A stretch of 64,000 nucleotides of DNA from Undaria pinnatifida (lineage: Eukaryota > Sar > Phaeophyceae > Laminariales > Alariaceae), in NCBI GenBank assembly GCA_012845835.1, contig JABAKD010000023.1, forward strand, positions 6,957,147 through 7,021,146, written 5' to 3'. Position 1 is the first letter of the stretch. The number at the start of each line of letters is the position of its first letter. Under the pieces are notes generated by a model, which saw only the letters and a list, made by a program, of their open reading frames with translations, did no database searches and was not told where the DNA came from. A program made the translations under genes and the position numbers. Positions 50,968 to 61,995 of this stretch are shown here, piece after piece.

Positions 50968-53900
50968 GTGGGTGCTCGTTTTTGCTCGAGCTTGCACGGA
51001 ATCTGGAAACGTATTTTGGATTACTGTACAGACCTTGGAATAAGAGCCGACTACAACGCTTTATCTGTCGCTCCTCAAAGCACCTGATTTGTGTCATGCA
51101 ATTAATGTCGCACTGGATTGACTTTCAACAAACGTTTGAGGATTGGAGTACGCTCATTACCGCTGTAAAAAAAAGTTGCCACGGCATTTATGATGAGCGG
51201 CGCTGGTTGTCGCGGGTTATTGCCGGGTGATGACGCCGGGTTTACGGTCCGCACGTTTCCGCAAAAACCAAAAGTAAAAACCAACATCGTGGAGTATACC
51301 CAAGTCTGGGTTGAGCTCCCCCATAGGGTTGTACATCTTGCAATGAGGCATTTTAGCCTCAGTATTGCGAGGTGTGGGAGGATCTCTATAGCCTCATTTT
51401 CGTTTGTTTCGAATAGCCGCATCTTCGATCCCCTTTCCATTTCTGGATGTTTCGTTGACATCCTTTGATTGCCAGGTGATCTGCATCTATCTACGACTAT
51501 CCAGGGTGGCCTAATTTAATGGAATGCCTTCCGTAGAATGATAGTTTATAGATTGGACGTGAAACCATGTCATGGTTGAGGTGAAACCACGTGGTACTAG
51601 ATATGACATTCACGTCAACGCCATCATAGATGGGCGATAATGTAGGTGACGATGATGGGGCACGAAGGGCGCCCCTCATGGCACTGCCCTGCACTACCCT
51701 GCACTACCGTGCCCTACCTTACCTAGCCCTGTTATGTATGCCTTTTAGTATTCTATATAGGGAAATAATGCGTAAGCTGTGAGCCTAGCCAGCGAGCCAT
51801 GAGGAGAGGCTACCAAAGACTCCGGAACCCATGAGGGGCACGCTTCCCAAACCGACCAACCACGCATCCCCCACTCGGAGTACTGTCACATGTACCACGT
51901 TTAGCTTTACGACAGCGGGGTGTTACTGTCTCCCGCGCTTTTGCGGAGAATATCGTTGGCTGGAATTTGTAGGGGCTGTGAACAGACCCATGGCCCAAGC
52001 ACGAAAACATAAATAGTTCGAGACGACAGGGACATTCCGGCGATGATGGGTCAAGGAACCCCGTCCGTCAGATGCTTGGTCCCTTATGAGCCCCGAAATC
52101 CCACCCTATATTAACTTCGAGAAATTTGTCCCCGAAAAGGCTTTCTAGTAGTGAAGGCGTTAACCCGTTCAGAGCCCAAAAATCCCTCTCCATACTAACT
52201 TCAAGTACATTTGTCCCCCAAAAGGGTTTCCAGTAGTGAAGGCGTTAATGTGTTTGCCAAAACGTACTATTTACCTCTGTATATCGTAGCGCTCGTCGAC
52301 CAGTGGCGAGGTAAACGTCAACTATATAGAGCTCAGCACATACATGCTGTTCGCGTAAATCACCACACAAGCAAACGCGTCAATCATAGATGCAGGGGTT
52401 CCACTAGCCCCGCAAATTGATCGCCGCGCACGTGACTATTACTGGAGGCCGTAGCAACCAGAATCCACGATCAAGACCAATGCCTGTCCCTGCTGTGACG
52501 CATGCGCACAACAGTAGTAGAGGTGCGTAAAGGCGTTTTATTGCTGGACCTGGCTCACGATACGATAGAGGTATACCTTTTTTTGGCTATTTTGGTTTCT
52601 GAACAAAAGGGGCTCCTTTACCCAAAATCGTCGGAAAATACGCCCCATTTTCTATATTGCATGGTGATTCTCGCTGTGTACCTCTTCATAGGCCGTGGAA
52701 TTTTTCATCCGGTGGTACATAGCAGTTTTTTTGTTTTTTATCTAACTCAGTTCTTGGGAGAGGTCTTAAGCTCCCAAGATTTTGGGAACCGCAGAAGACA
52801 AACTGGTGCACCTCTATGGTAGGTGAGGAGCTGCATGAACTCTCCACCCCAAACCTCGGCCTTGACATAGTGCAGTTGATCAACATCGAGGGGCAATCCC
52901 ATCGGCTCATAATAGGTGTACCTCAAAGCCTGTATTATGGTAAGGGTGTCTGTATACGACGGGGTTCCAAATATGTTGGGGAGTACCATAGCAGTTGAGA
53001 AGCCCACTGTGGTCATACAGAAACCGTTGGGCCTCAAATAAGCTGCCCCCTTCCATACCATGAATCCTGTATTTTGTAACCTGCTCGACAGCCACCATCT
53101 ATGCCCAACGTTTGATTTAACGTGTTGGACAGTCACAAATTTAACACAACTTTTGGTTCGACGTGCTCTCGGGACAGTCACTGAAATTACGTCCAGCTGT
53201 TATTCGTAACGTGTTCGACAGTCACGAATTTTGTCAACGCTTGGGTCAGCGCGTTCTCGGGACAGTCACTCAAGGATGCCCAACTTTCGGTTTATCGCGT
53301 CCGACAGTCGGTGCTTGTGCCCAACCTTTTGTTTAACGTGTTCGACAGGCGGGGCTTGACCGCTGACAATCCGTCAGTGAATGCCACATCCACAGTTCCT
53401 GCTGCCTCAAGTTCTGCTGGTGGTATTCATGAGGGCACCACTGACACCATGCCGGGGCAGGCCCCCACAGCTGCTATGGGGGGGCCTTTCGGGATTGGGG
53501 CGGAGTGGCAAGACGCCGTTTCCTTGGTGAGTGAGGATGGTGGCAGCCCCAGCTTGCGGGGGGACGCTTGCATGGCGCCGGAGAAGCAGGAGCACGTTGG
53601 GGAGATACTGAGGAGGAGAAAGGGGACGCCTGCTGGCGAGAAGGTGTGGGGTTCTTTCGCGTAAACTGCTCAACATAACCTGAGACAACGTCACAATTGC
53701 CCTCCTATTGTGTTAAAAAGAAAAATGCAAGGAGATGTAATCTTGAGATTACATGGTGAACACAAACTGAGATAATCCTGACGAAAAGTAAACGTGAAGG
53801 CACGTGCTACGATAGAGGTAGCACGTTTCGTCTGGAAAGGGTTTCCGGATTGTGACGGGCTCCTTAACCTGAAATCGTCGGAAATAGACCTTTTTTTTTC

Positions 53901-56900
53901 GCATGATTCTCGTTGTATACCTAGGCCATGGACTTGTCATTCGGCAGCAGTTTTGGTTTTCTCCTAATTCGTTTATGGGAGAGGTCTTGAGCTCCTTATG
54001 TGAGGAACCTCAAGAAAAAACGCGGAGCGCCTCTATCGTAGCATGGTCCTGAGACACACGGCAGAAACCTGATATAAATCTATATTAGCCTGAGGCGACG
54101 GGGATGGAACAAACTGAGCTACGACCTGTCGTGGCGAGACTACCCGCCAAAACACTAGGTGGAAAGTTGTGTCAATTTGAGGTAAGGCTGATAAGTCTGA
54201 GCTATAAACTGTACCAGCAGTAAACACGAGACAATGGCGAACCTAAAAAATCACCTGAAAAAACTACGAGAAAATACAAGTTGCGACACGGCGTGTGGCG
54301 GAGATACTACACTAAGGTCTGAGATAGTAGTGTAGAAACTATCCCGTGTATGTTCGACATGGGGGGGGGGGAGGCAGGGGCGCGCTCATTTTTTGCCTGT
54401 CTTAGTCATTTGACCATGGTTGTCCATGCATCGCTTTCGGGGCGGAGCACGGTTCCTACTCCCAGTAGAGACATCTCCAGCATTTGAGCGTTTAGCACGT
54501 TTCTCCTACGTATTTCACACTAGCTGGTGGCAGGGAGAAGGCGCTAAGGTCTGAAACAAGGTCAACACCTCGATATGTGTGCACGAAGCGGGGTAGCGTC
54601 CAACCACGTGTGATGCGTGGGGTTGAATGGGGTGGTTGGTTGTACTAAACCCCATCTCTAATAGGTTGGGTTGGCACAGCCTCAGCTGGCGAGGCAACTC
54701 CCTCTCTCAGGTGGTACCGTTTCTCGGACTGACTGAGTCCCTACGGTCACTATGCCTTTCCTGTTTGCTTCATTGTTGCATTACCGCGCCCCCCTCGCAA
54801 ACATGATGGCAACGTGCGTTCGCATCGCAGGGTGTTTGGAACCGTTGGCAATTTGTTTGCCGGCGGGGCCACCTATTCACAGCATGTTGTGTGTTGTGTA
54901 ATAATGCTTGATTGCTGAATCTCTATCTATATGTTGTCCTCCCATCAAACGCTTCGTCATCACAATCTTCGTAAAGGTTGGGAGCGTGTTTGCGTCCAGA
55001 TACACGGCAGGCTGTTTTTTGTTGAAACTTGTGCTCGTGGTACTCGACGGCGGCAGATGGTGCTACCTCAGCTTTGAAGGGCGGATTCTCTAGCGTTTGA
55101 ACCGGTGCCGATCAGAATACATCCCCTTTTCGCTGGTTCTAGCCCTTTTTATCCCGCGGCCCGCCATCTCCTTCTTTGCCTCGCAACGTGCTCTTGTACG
55201 ATGTTGATGGAGGCGCCGGCTACGACAGAGGTAGTGTACATCTGGTATCGTTTTCTTGTCTACTGTACTCTGCAAACATTTTTTGTTGTGAATGTAGGGA
55301 CTCTCCTATCCCACAAAAACAATGGCACGGTGCTCGGACGGCTCACCGGAAAGAACTCCACGAAAGTTCCTCGCTTCGTTCATCCGTTTCTACCGTCGTA
55401 TTCTTCCTTTAAGCCCATTCCCAACTCCCAGCCTTAACCCACTAGTCTAGTGTAACTACAAGTGGTTTGTTCCCAAGTCGGGAGTGAGTACGGTGCGTGC
55501 TAGAAGGGCGTCACGCGGTATCGCTGGATAGAGTGTCACGTGTTTCTATTGCACATATTTGTTTATTTGTTTTGGTTTTTGTGTATATACGTAGGCCGTG
55601 AGATTGTTCACCGCGGGCTCTCTCTGCTGTCGAATCTTTTTTTGGTCAAAATTCGTTTTTTGGCGTCGGCGGATGGGACATCGAGTTTTTCTCAATTGAG
55701 GAAGCGGCCTCTCACTCGGGGGAAAAGCTATAAAACCTATTACAGCGTGGCGTGTGTCGACCGAGTCATGTCATGCCACGCTGTAGCTAGGGGGTGCATC
55801 AGCATTTCCTGAACCCTCTGCTCCTATTTATATCACGCGAGGAAGCTCAATCAATATTTTTCACCCGACGAAAAAACACGACTTCTGACTTCGAAGACAT
55901 TTCGCCATCGCAACCCAACCAGCATAATTTCCATGCGCTAGAGTTCTAGTCTATTCCTAAAACAAAAATGCACTCGCATTTAAAAGTTATCGTAGTTTTA
56001 AAGGATTGTTACACGCTCCTTGCCTTGAGAGGGAGCTCTACCCTACACCGGTCAAAAACCCATGCCCCCCCCCCCCAAAAAAAAAAGTGTAGCCCGTACC
56101 GTGGGATGGCTCGGTGGCAGCATGCATGCATGCATGCATGCATGCGGGTTTCACTTGCTGTACCCCTGAGCAAACATGAATGCTTGCTTTTACCTCAGGG
56201 CTTACCACGGGTCATGATTGATCCGGACCGCGGGTCGGACTAGGAAGGTTATGAAAAGTCGCGCGGGTCGAGCGGGGAAGGGTAATATGAGGGGTTCGAA
56301 ATCTCACGGGTCGGTTCGAATCCGGTCAGGGAACTATCAAAGTCCCCCGGGTCGGGTGGGAGTCGGGTCATCCTGACCCCGATCAGAGACCCGTGGGAAA
56401 AGATCCGGCCCGTGGAAGGCCGTGGTCTTGTCCGCTTACTGCCATGCAGCTCGCTTTTTGTGAAGGGTGGCACAGCGTTAGAGTAAGCCAGGTTATGTTT
56501 TATAAGTCTGTTCTGCCGTACAGTACGCGACAGCACTTAATTACACAATTTTTCGCAGTTCAAGATTTGCAGGGCCGAGGTTCAGACGACGAACGCTTTT
56601 CAACGTGGCCTCTTTTACACCGGATATAGTGTAGGATACACCCCTGTCTTACAGTTGAGCTGGTATTTTGTACCCCACTGGTGCTAGGTGAAGCGTAGGA
56701 CACACCCTGCCTTAGAGTTGAGCCGGCATATGAAGAACGACGACAAAAAAAACTATAGATAACGATACTATAAACTGAGAATCCCTGTCTGGGCCAAAAA
56801 TAAGAGAGCTTCGACAAAACTGGTGTGGTATACTGTGTACCAGGTATACCTCGTCGATGAAGCCATGATGCAGGCAGCATCACGTTCCCAGCTTCCCCGT

Positions 56901-59900
56901 GTGTCCTTCTTCTGATTCGCCTTGACGCGTTTTTTTTTTGCTTCTCGCTCTCAGGTGGCGGTGTGCGTTCGATCGAAAGATGCCGGCCGATTCCTTCCCG
57001 AGTGGATCGCTTACCACTACGCCATCGGGGTGGACGAGATCACCCTCTACGACGACAACAGCATAGACCAGACCAAGGAGGTACGCATCATGCTTCACGT
57101 TAACGCTTTTACAGCTGGAAACCCTTTTTGGTGGACAAATTTACTTGAAGTTAGTATAAGGAAGGATTTTGGGGGTTGTAAAGGGGTCAAGAGTACAGCA
57201 GTACTGCCATGATCCTTTCTTGAGTGTTGGCTGCCTCTATAGCGTCTGCCGTTTGCCCGCTAGAGTGCCTGTGTAATTTGTCGACACTCATGGAAACATT
57301 CAGTAGCAAGAGTAGACACGGGGTCGTGCCGGTTGCCCCTATAGTGCAGGGGTTTCTCTCTACAAGGCCGGTTGAGTTGTGCCGGTTGCCCGCTATAGTG
57401 CCTTTGAAGTTGCTTGACACATATGAGGAAAGCCAGTGGTGGGACTAATCGGAGTAGCGCCGGTTGCCCGCTATAGTGCCTATGAAATGGGTTGCCACAT
57501 TTGAACATATGGGAACAGCCAGTCAGTGGTGGCAGTATGCAGAGAAGTGCCGCTTTCCGCTATAGTGCTGTTTTTTTTCTCCGGCCGGCCCACAGCCGGC
57601 ACCATACAGAGGGATCATTACTGCAATAATAACAACAATATAGCAAGCTTGATGTTGAAGCAATAGCAATTCTAACAATGGAAGCCGGTACCGTTCATAA
57701 TGGTTCTGTTGGTTGTCCTCATGAACATGACAGTTAGTTGTGATCCATCTTATATCAGGGAGTTCCATATTATGTTGGTAAGGGATTCATGTATAACGTG
57801 TAAGGAGACTGTTTGGCCGGATGTTTCGCGGCATGATTTGCCATGAATTTTCACTCGCAGTTTTGCTCCATATTATGAGACCGGGTCAGGCTCGACGGCT
57901 GGATAATATAAGAGGGAGTTCTGTGTCACCGTCTTGAGTCATCACCACGCCTTCCCGCGCCAGCTACGTGTATACCTTTAGAGATCTACCAACAAGTCCA
58001 TGTTGGGGTACACCGATCTACGATATGAGCCATCCCGCGGTAAAGGGGTGTACAGAAAATTCTAACAAAATTCGTGAGCTCTCCTATCATGAGGGAATAA
58101 GCTCAATATATCACCCCCGCAAAATTACTTCGAAGGCATTCGTTCGCGCAACCCGCACACAATCGTCTATGCCTTTGTCAATCCCTAAACAACATACTCG
58201 TAAAATCACTTGCCAAATGACTAACCGATACTGTAGTTCTTTCCTTGACGAACTAAAAAAAGCGCAACCCCTGCTTGGGAAAAATCAATTTCGATAGCGG
58301 ATTCGATACAACCTGTAATTTTCTTCGGCTTAAAACTTGTTTAAGGAGATCCAAGATATTATATACGGAATTGCAAACCCTGACCGCTCAAGGCAAAGAA
58401 AGCTCTCTAGCTTTTTGGAGGAAGTATGGAGAACTCTATTGGTTTATGTCAGGTAACTCTGTGATAACAATGACGCCACGGTGGAGGATAATAGATAGTA
58501 GCCTCTAATTTTCTGCGGCCCTCCTGATTTTAATGAGAGGACGATGATGCCGATTCCAAACCCTGACTGCTCAAATTTACGGAAAATTGAGTAGCGTTTG
58601 GGGGAAAAAAACGAAACCTCTCCTACTAACTTTGAGCGCCAGTAAACATTTTTAGGCACTACCCACCAGGTCGCACAATATCGTCAGGAGTTAGTGTGCA
58701 CACCACATTTTCCAGAGGGCTTTTCACCGCGGTAATGATCCCACCCTTGGGCAGGGTCTGGAGGGTCTTTTTCAAAATTTCGCAGGGGTCGAGTAGATGA
58801 TCGCTTTCCGAGGTGTTTTGGAATGGAATATCACCGATCGAGCCGGGTCACCCCGACGCGGCTCAATCCGCGAGAGTTGACACCCCGGCCCGACCTGACT
58901 CGCGAGAGCTGAACCGACCCGTGAAAAGCCATGGATTATTCTCGAGCCCTCCCCACGTAAGGGGAGTGAAGACACCTCATCCAATGAACGGCTTCTATTG
59001 ATAAAAAAGAACAAAGAGGGCTGTTCGCGGAGGTCATGATCGCGGCGCGCGGGTCGGACCAGGTGGTTTTCCCAAGAGTTCAGTGAGGCGAGTTGGGTCG
59101 GACCAGAAGAGTCCTCTCATGGAAGGGTTGTGCATCAGCAGAAAATCCATGCGCTCTCTGCCTAGCACGACCGAGGAGTTAGAGCTCAAAATCTCTCTTC
59201 TCACTCGAAACGTGACTTCGACAAGGCCTTCGTTGTCGCAACCCGACCAAGACTTCTGTGGTCCACCCTAGTAAAAAATGATATTAAATGTTGTGTAGGG
59301 GTATTGGGCGGGGACGCAGAGTGTCCCATGCAAAGTCTGCCAATTGAACAGGTCCTCGGAGGGTACTCAATCTTTTAGCCTTTAGGAGAGAGATATATAT
59401 ATATGGCTTTATTAGTTTCCACCAGAGCCGCGGGTGGCTTCTGAGATCGGAGGCACGTGCCTCAGATCTATTTCCTGGCTATCCCGAATATACAACGCCA
59501 ACCTTATCAAATTCTCGCGTAATATATTTATCATCGGCTCAACCGTTAGTTCTTCACTGGAAGAGCTCAACCGGTCAGAGGTATACCTTTTTTTTGCTCA
59601 AAAGGTGCAACCTATAGAGGGATGACTCAAAGAAGGAGGTCTGATTCTCGTGGGGTGGAGTCAGGAGGTTTTAGCCGGTCGCCCCCGGTTGAGTGTCAGG
59701 TTGTTCTCGAGCCTCCGGTGGTGTAGGCCAGTTTCGTGAGTTCGAGTCCCGCCGAGTGCATGCTCGTATACATTCGTAGGGACTTTTTCTTGTGCACAGA
59801 TTGACTCGCGGAAAGCGCGAGGGCGTGAGCTAGTAACACTCGCTGAAAAATCGATGAGCAGTGAGATTGCGGAATCCTATGCGCGATATAAATTGAAGGA

Positions 59901-61224
59901 AAGAACCGGGGGGGGGGAGGAAGGGACGACACCTGTCACCACGGCTTGTCCAGCAGCTGGAACGTAGAAGTATGTTAAAAAAAACCGATGGGTTATTACG
60001 GGGTTCGGTCCGGTCGGGTTGCCCTGGCCACGGTTCGACCCGGGAGAACTGATCCGCCCCGTAAAAAGCCCTGAATTTTCCTCGACAGGGCTCCCGCATG
60101 AGGAGGGCGTGCAACACCCCATCACAATGAATCAGTGAATGAATGGCTGTTGTTGTTGTAATAATAAAAAAAAAAACTGCAATTTGGCACGCGTCTAAAA
60201 CACCAACGCTATGCGACGGGGGATGCACCCATGATTTTGCTGTGGTGGTTTCTCGTTCGAGGAGGTCCATGACGAACCAAAAACCCTGAATTTCGCCACG
60301 GTATGAAAAACGTACAACAACCCGAAAGTTGACGAGCAATCTCATGGCCTATAGACCACACTGCCGCCTTACCCTTCCTGGGTACCATGTACAAAAAGAA
60401 TGCCAGGTGTGTACAGCCTAAACCAGTTTTTGAAACCAAAGCAAACAAGAACAAACTATCCCCAGCGCGCAAAAGTAACCCGGCAAGCAGCACCGACCGT
60501 ATCCCACACGAGTTACGAGGGGTAATCGTCAAGCCTTTCTGGGGCTATTCATCGGGCTGTGCGCTCGTAGTCTTCGCGTCTGCGCGGTCCGTGCACCCCA
60601 CCTCTGTTCTTGGGGAGCACACCGGGTACGGTATCGTCTGTCGGTATTGCTGCTGCTGCTGCTGCTGCTCTATTTTTTTCGTAGGTACGTTCCTGCTGCC
60701 GAGGTAATCTGTGCTTTCACATCATCCCAAGGTCAGTCTTGAGCTCCTCCGGCGGAAAGAGCGTTAAAAAATCACATACATAAACGCATCTCCGCTGTGG
60801 CGTGTGTCGAGGCCAAGGTAGCAAAACGCCCTTACCGATAGCGCTCAGTTCGCAACGCCTTTTGAGGCCGAGGGTATCTCATCCTAGTGTGGTTTTCGTG
60901 CGGTTGTACTCCCTGATGTAGAAAACTACTCGTAGTGTGTTTCGAGTTTTCATACAACAGCTTTACAAACACGGTAAACAACTGACAACTGTGTCTGAGG
61001 ATGCTTCTATGTCGTAGGTGATCGACCTCTATGAGCGAATGCCTTTACACGTTGTCCGACCGCGAGCACGATACTAGCGTGTTGACAGTAATAATATCTT
61101 GTTCATGCGAAATCGGACCCTAAACATGAACGCCTGTCCCACGTTGCAAACCCCGTAAACCGCAGATTCTGCAACCCTTCGTGAACGCCGGGCTGGTGAT
61201 GTACCTCTTCAAGGAGGTCGGAAG
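50627..61224 (+). CDS. GT92 / Glyco_tranf_2_4-like type II membrane glycosyltransferase gene (3' end outside window)
   Basis: Exons: 50627-50967, 53349-53643, 56955-57080, 61166-61224, then past the window edge. Exon 1 leaves two bases of a Gly codon (gg) and exon 2 supplies the third; exons 2-3 and 3-4 join in phase 0. The joined peptide runs GTPAGEK then VAVCVRSKDAGRFLPEWIAY, HYAIGVDEITLYDDNSIDQT, KE, and ILQPFVNAGLVMYLFKEVG. The 'R..a.flpEWiayH...Gvd.i.lYDd.S' signature is that of GT92 (DUF23) and the related Glyco_tranf_2_4 families, which use a nucleotide-sugar donor. A signal anchor in exon 1 puts it in the Golgi. The acceptor and the rest of the catalytic domain are not in the window. 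Confidence 0.78.
51330..51560 (+). repeat. Dispersed repeat, copy 2 of 2
   Basis: Same landmark order as 47885-48110, about two thirds identical by eye. It lies in intron 1 of the GT92-like gene. Confidence 0.6.
52077..52249 (-). repeat. Family B array, two units, next to a MITE A fragment
   Basis: Two reverse units; just before them 'aaggaaccccgtccgtcag' matches the family A left end. Confidence 0.72.
52553..52827 (+). mobile_element. MITE family A copy beside the hypothetical minus-strand exon
   Basis: Starts CTCACGATACGATAGAGGTA and ends ACCTCTATGGTAGGTGAG, so the outer 5 bases are themselves inverted (CTCAC/GTGAG). Internal landmarks match the family. Its right end overlaps the end of the open frame on the minus strand. 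Confidence 0.75.
52812..53066 (-). CDS. Hypothetical exon or gene fragment, abutting a MITE
   Basis: Acceptor AAATACAG at 53067, then FMVWKGAAYLRPNGFCMTT, VGFSTAMVLPNIFGTPSYTD, TLTIIQALRYTYYEPMGLPL and VDQLHYVKAEVWGGEF. A GT donor (GTGCAC) occurs at 52811, inside the right terminal repeat of the MITE copy at 52553-52827. Composition looks coding and the other frames are worse. It lies in intron 1 of the GT92-like gene on the opposite strand. The family is not recognised; it may be a remnant of a mobile element or a nested gene. Confidence 0.38.
53080..53348 (+). repeat. 45-bp minisatellite ending in the exon 2 acceptor of the GT92-like gene
   Basis: The motif '(t)tCGACAG' or 'tcGGGACAG' followed by TCAC recurs at about 53086, 53128, 53173, 53218, 53263, 53307 and 53347, i.e. 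every 40-45 bases, often after 'ttaacgtgt'. The seventh is the splice acceptor used by exon 2. Confidence 0.78.
53349..53643 (+). CDS. Exon 2 of the GT92-like gene: stem region
   Basis: Acceptor GTGTTCGACAG, one base completing the split Gly codon, then 98 codons: RGLTADNPSVNATSTVPAAS, GGIHEGTTDTMPG, GIGAEWQDAVSL, RGDACMAPEKQEHVG, RRRKGTPAGEK, and donor GTGTGG. An internal GTGAGT at 53527 could be an alternative donor, also phase 0. The stretch is hydrophilic and of low conservation value, as expected for a lumenal stem. Confidence 0.6.
53799..54046 (+). mobile_element. MITE family A copy in intron 2 of the GT92-like gene
   Basis: Terminal GCACGTGCTACGATAGAGGT and CCTCTATCGTAGCATG with all internal landmarks present. 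About 250 bases. Confidence 0.75.
54361..54510 (-). mobile_element. Poly-C-tailed element, type 2 body
   Basis: G10 head on the plus strand, then 'gctcattttttgcctgtctt', 'catttgaccatgg', 'gcggagcacggttcctactcc' and 'agagacatctccagcatttgagc'. Confidence 0.62.
56118..56147 (+). repeat. GCAT tetranucleotide tract
   Basis: Seven GCAT units, self-complementary and alternating purine-pyrimidine. Confidence 0.88.
56955..57080 (+). CDS. Exon 3 of the GT92-like gene: donor-binding signature
   Basis: Forty-two codons between a T-rich acceptor (CTCTCAG) and donor GTACGC. It holds the EW..YH..GVDEITLYDDNS signature. A solo family B repeat starts 19 bases after the donor. This exon is the firmest evidence for the gene. 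Confidence 0.9.
57099..57190 (+). repeat. Family B single unit at the 5' splice site of GT92-like intron 3
   Basis: TTAACGCTTTTACAGCTGG to AAAGGGGTCAA, beginning 19 bases after the donor of the signature exon. Confidence 0.75.
57235..57560 (+). repeat. Tandem repeat in intron 3 of the GT92-like gene
   Basis: 'gtgccggttgcccgctatagtgcc' recurs at about 57243, 57328, 57381, 57452 and 57548, with 'gacacatatga..aa.gccagt' between. Confidence 0.75.
58835..59000 (+). repeat. Degenerate relative of the CCCGA element
   Basis: 'gacccgtgaaaagcc', 'attctcgagccct', and 'ggggagtgaagacacctcat' recur in 60020-60125 ('gccccgtaaaaagccctgaa', 'ttcctcgacagggct', 'ggagggcgtgcaacaccccat') and, more weakly, at 925-975 and 56225-56420. 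Confidence 0.5.
59430..59545 (+). repeat. Dispersed repeat with CACGTG core, second copy
   Basis: 'gatcggaggcacgtgcctcagatctatttcc', 'cccgaatat', 'aacgccaaccttatc' in order, opposite in sense to 11170-11300. Confidence 0.62.
59674..59984 (+). mobile_element. tRNA-like SINE (family D), copy 3
   Basis: Same order of landmarks; the A box is more diverged (TGAGTGTCAGG), the B box is intact (GAGTTCGAGTCCC). Tail GTTAAAAAAAA. It lies in intron 3 of the GT92-like gene. Confidence 0.73.
60000..60125 (+). repeat. Second copy of the CCCGA-related element
   Basis: Same landmark order as 58835-59000, with a GGTCGGGTT-rich lead. Confidence 0.5.
60650..60672 (+). repeat. CTG repeat in intron 3 of the GT92-like gene
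   Basis: Seven CTG units. Confidence 0.85.
61166..61224 (+). CDS. Exon 4 of the GT92-like gene
   Basis: Acceptor AACCGCAG, then ILQPFVNAGLVMYLFKEVG and two bases of the next codon before donor GTGAGT. It continues the previous exon without gap (..DQTKE|ILQPF..), as the 'e.L.p....G.v' helix after the YDd.S motif. Phase 2 out; no following exon was recognised before 64000. Confidence 0.83.
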
Positions 61225-61924
61225 GTGAGTACCGGGCTTATAAAAGAAATATTAAAGCGCGTTCAGATTAGGCACCCTTCCGGGACGGAAGGGTTATACT
61301 CGTGCATCGTCCGTGTGCAGCACTGTGCTATGGTATCCCCTCTACCCCGTTGTGGCGTTATGATTAACAACAGTTTTCCCGTTCATAGCTGAGCTGGCAG
61401 GCGTTATCGCCTGCCTAAACGAACGGCTCCGTCCCCCTCAACCCAGCTTCTGTCAGAAGGTATCCGTCAGACAGCAAGCAACCGACACCAGAGATGTATC
61501 ATCCAAGCAGCCCTCGTGTGAGTGACCATTTCTCAGAGCCAGAAGCACCCCTGAATAGAAGTAGTTGGTACGTCGATCCATGTTGCCCCACCACCACAAC
61601 AACGGGTTTCTGGCTGGTGGTCTTTATGAAACCGCCCTATTGACCCTGGTAATATCACCGAAGAGGGAAATTTGACATATGTCCTTTGCGCAAAAGTCAC
61701 GCCTCTAGGTAGTACGCGCGCATCCGAAATGGTGTTACAAGCAACGTGCAAAGATAGCGTTCGAAAACTCGATCTCATCACGGCTGATGTACTTGATATT
61801 TTGTTCCGAAGTGTACCACCAACCGTGAGTTGGACGAATCGATTAAACTAGCAGTCGATATTCAGCAGTGCAAGCGGCGTGGCAAACGTCGGCCGCACCG
61901 ACCCTATATTTCCTGTTTATATCA

Positions 61925-61995
61925 AAAACTTGTTTCAAACACGCCAGCTGTGAGTTCGATCAATTTCAGGCTCGATACTTTTGCTTGTATGTGCG
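61925..61995 (+). repeat. Family C fragment in the last intron of the GT92-like gene
   Basis: 'aaacacgccagctgtgagttcg' and 'caggctcgatact', then similarity stops. Confidence 0.5.
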
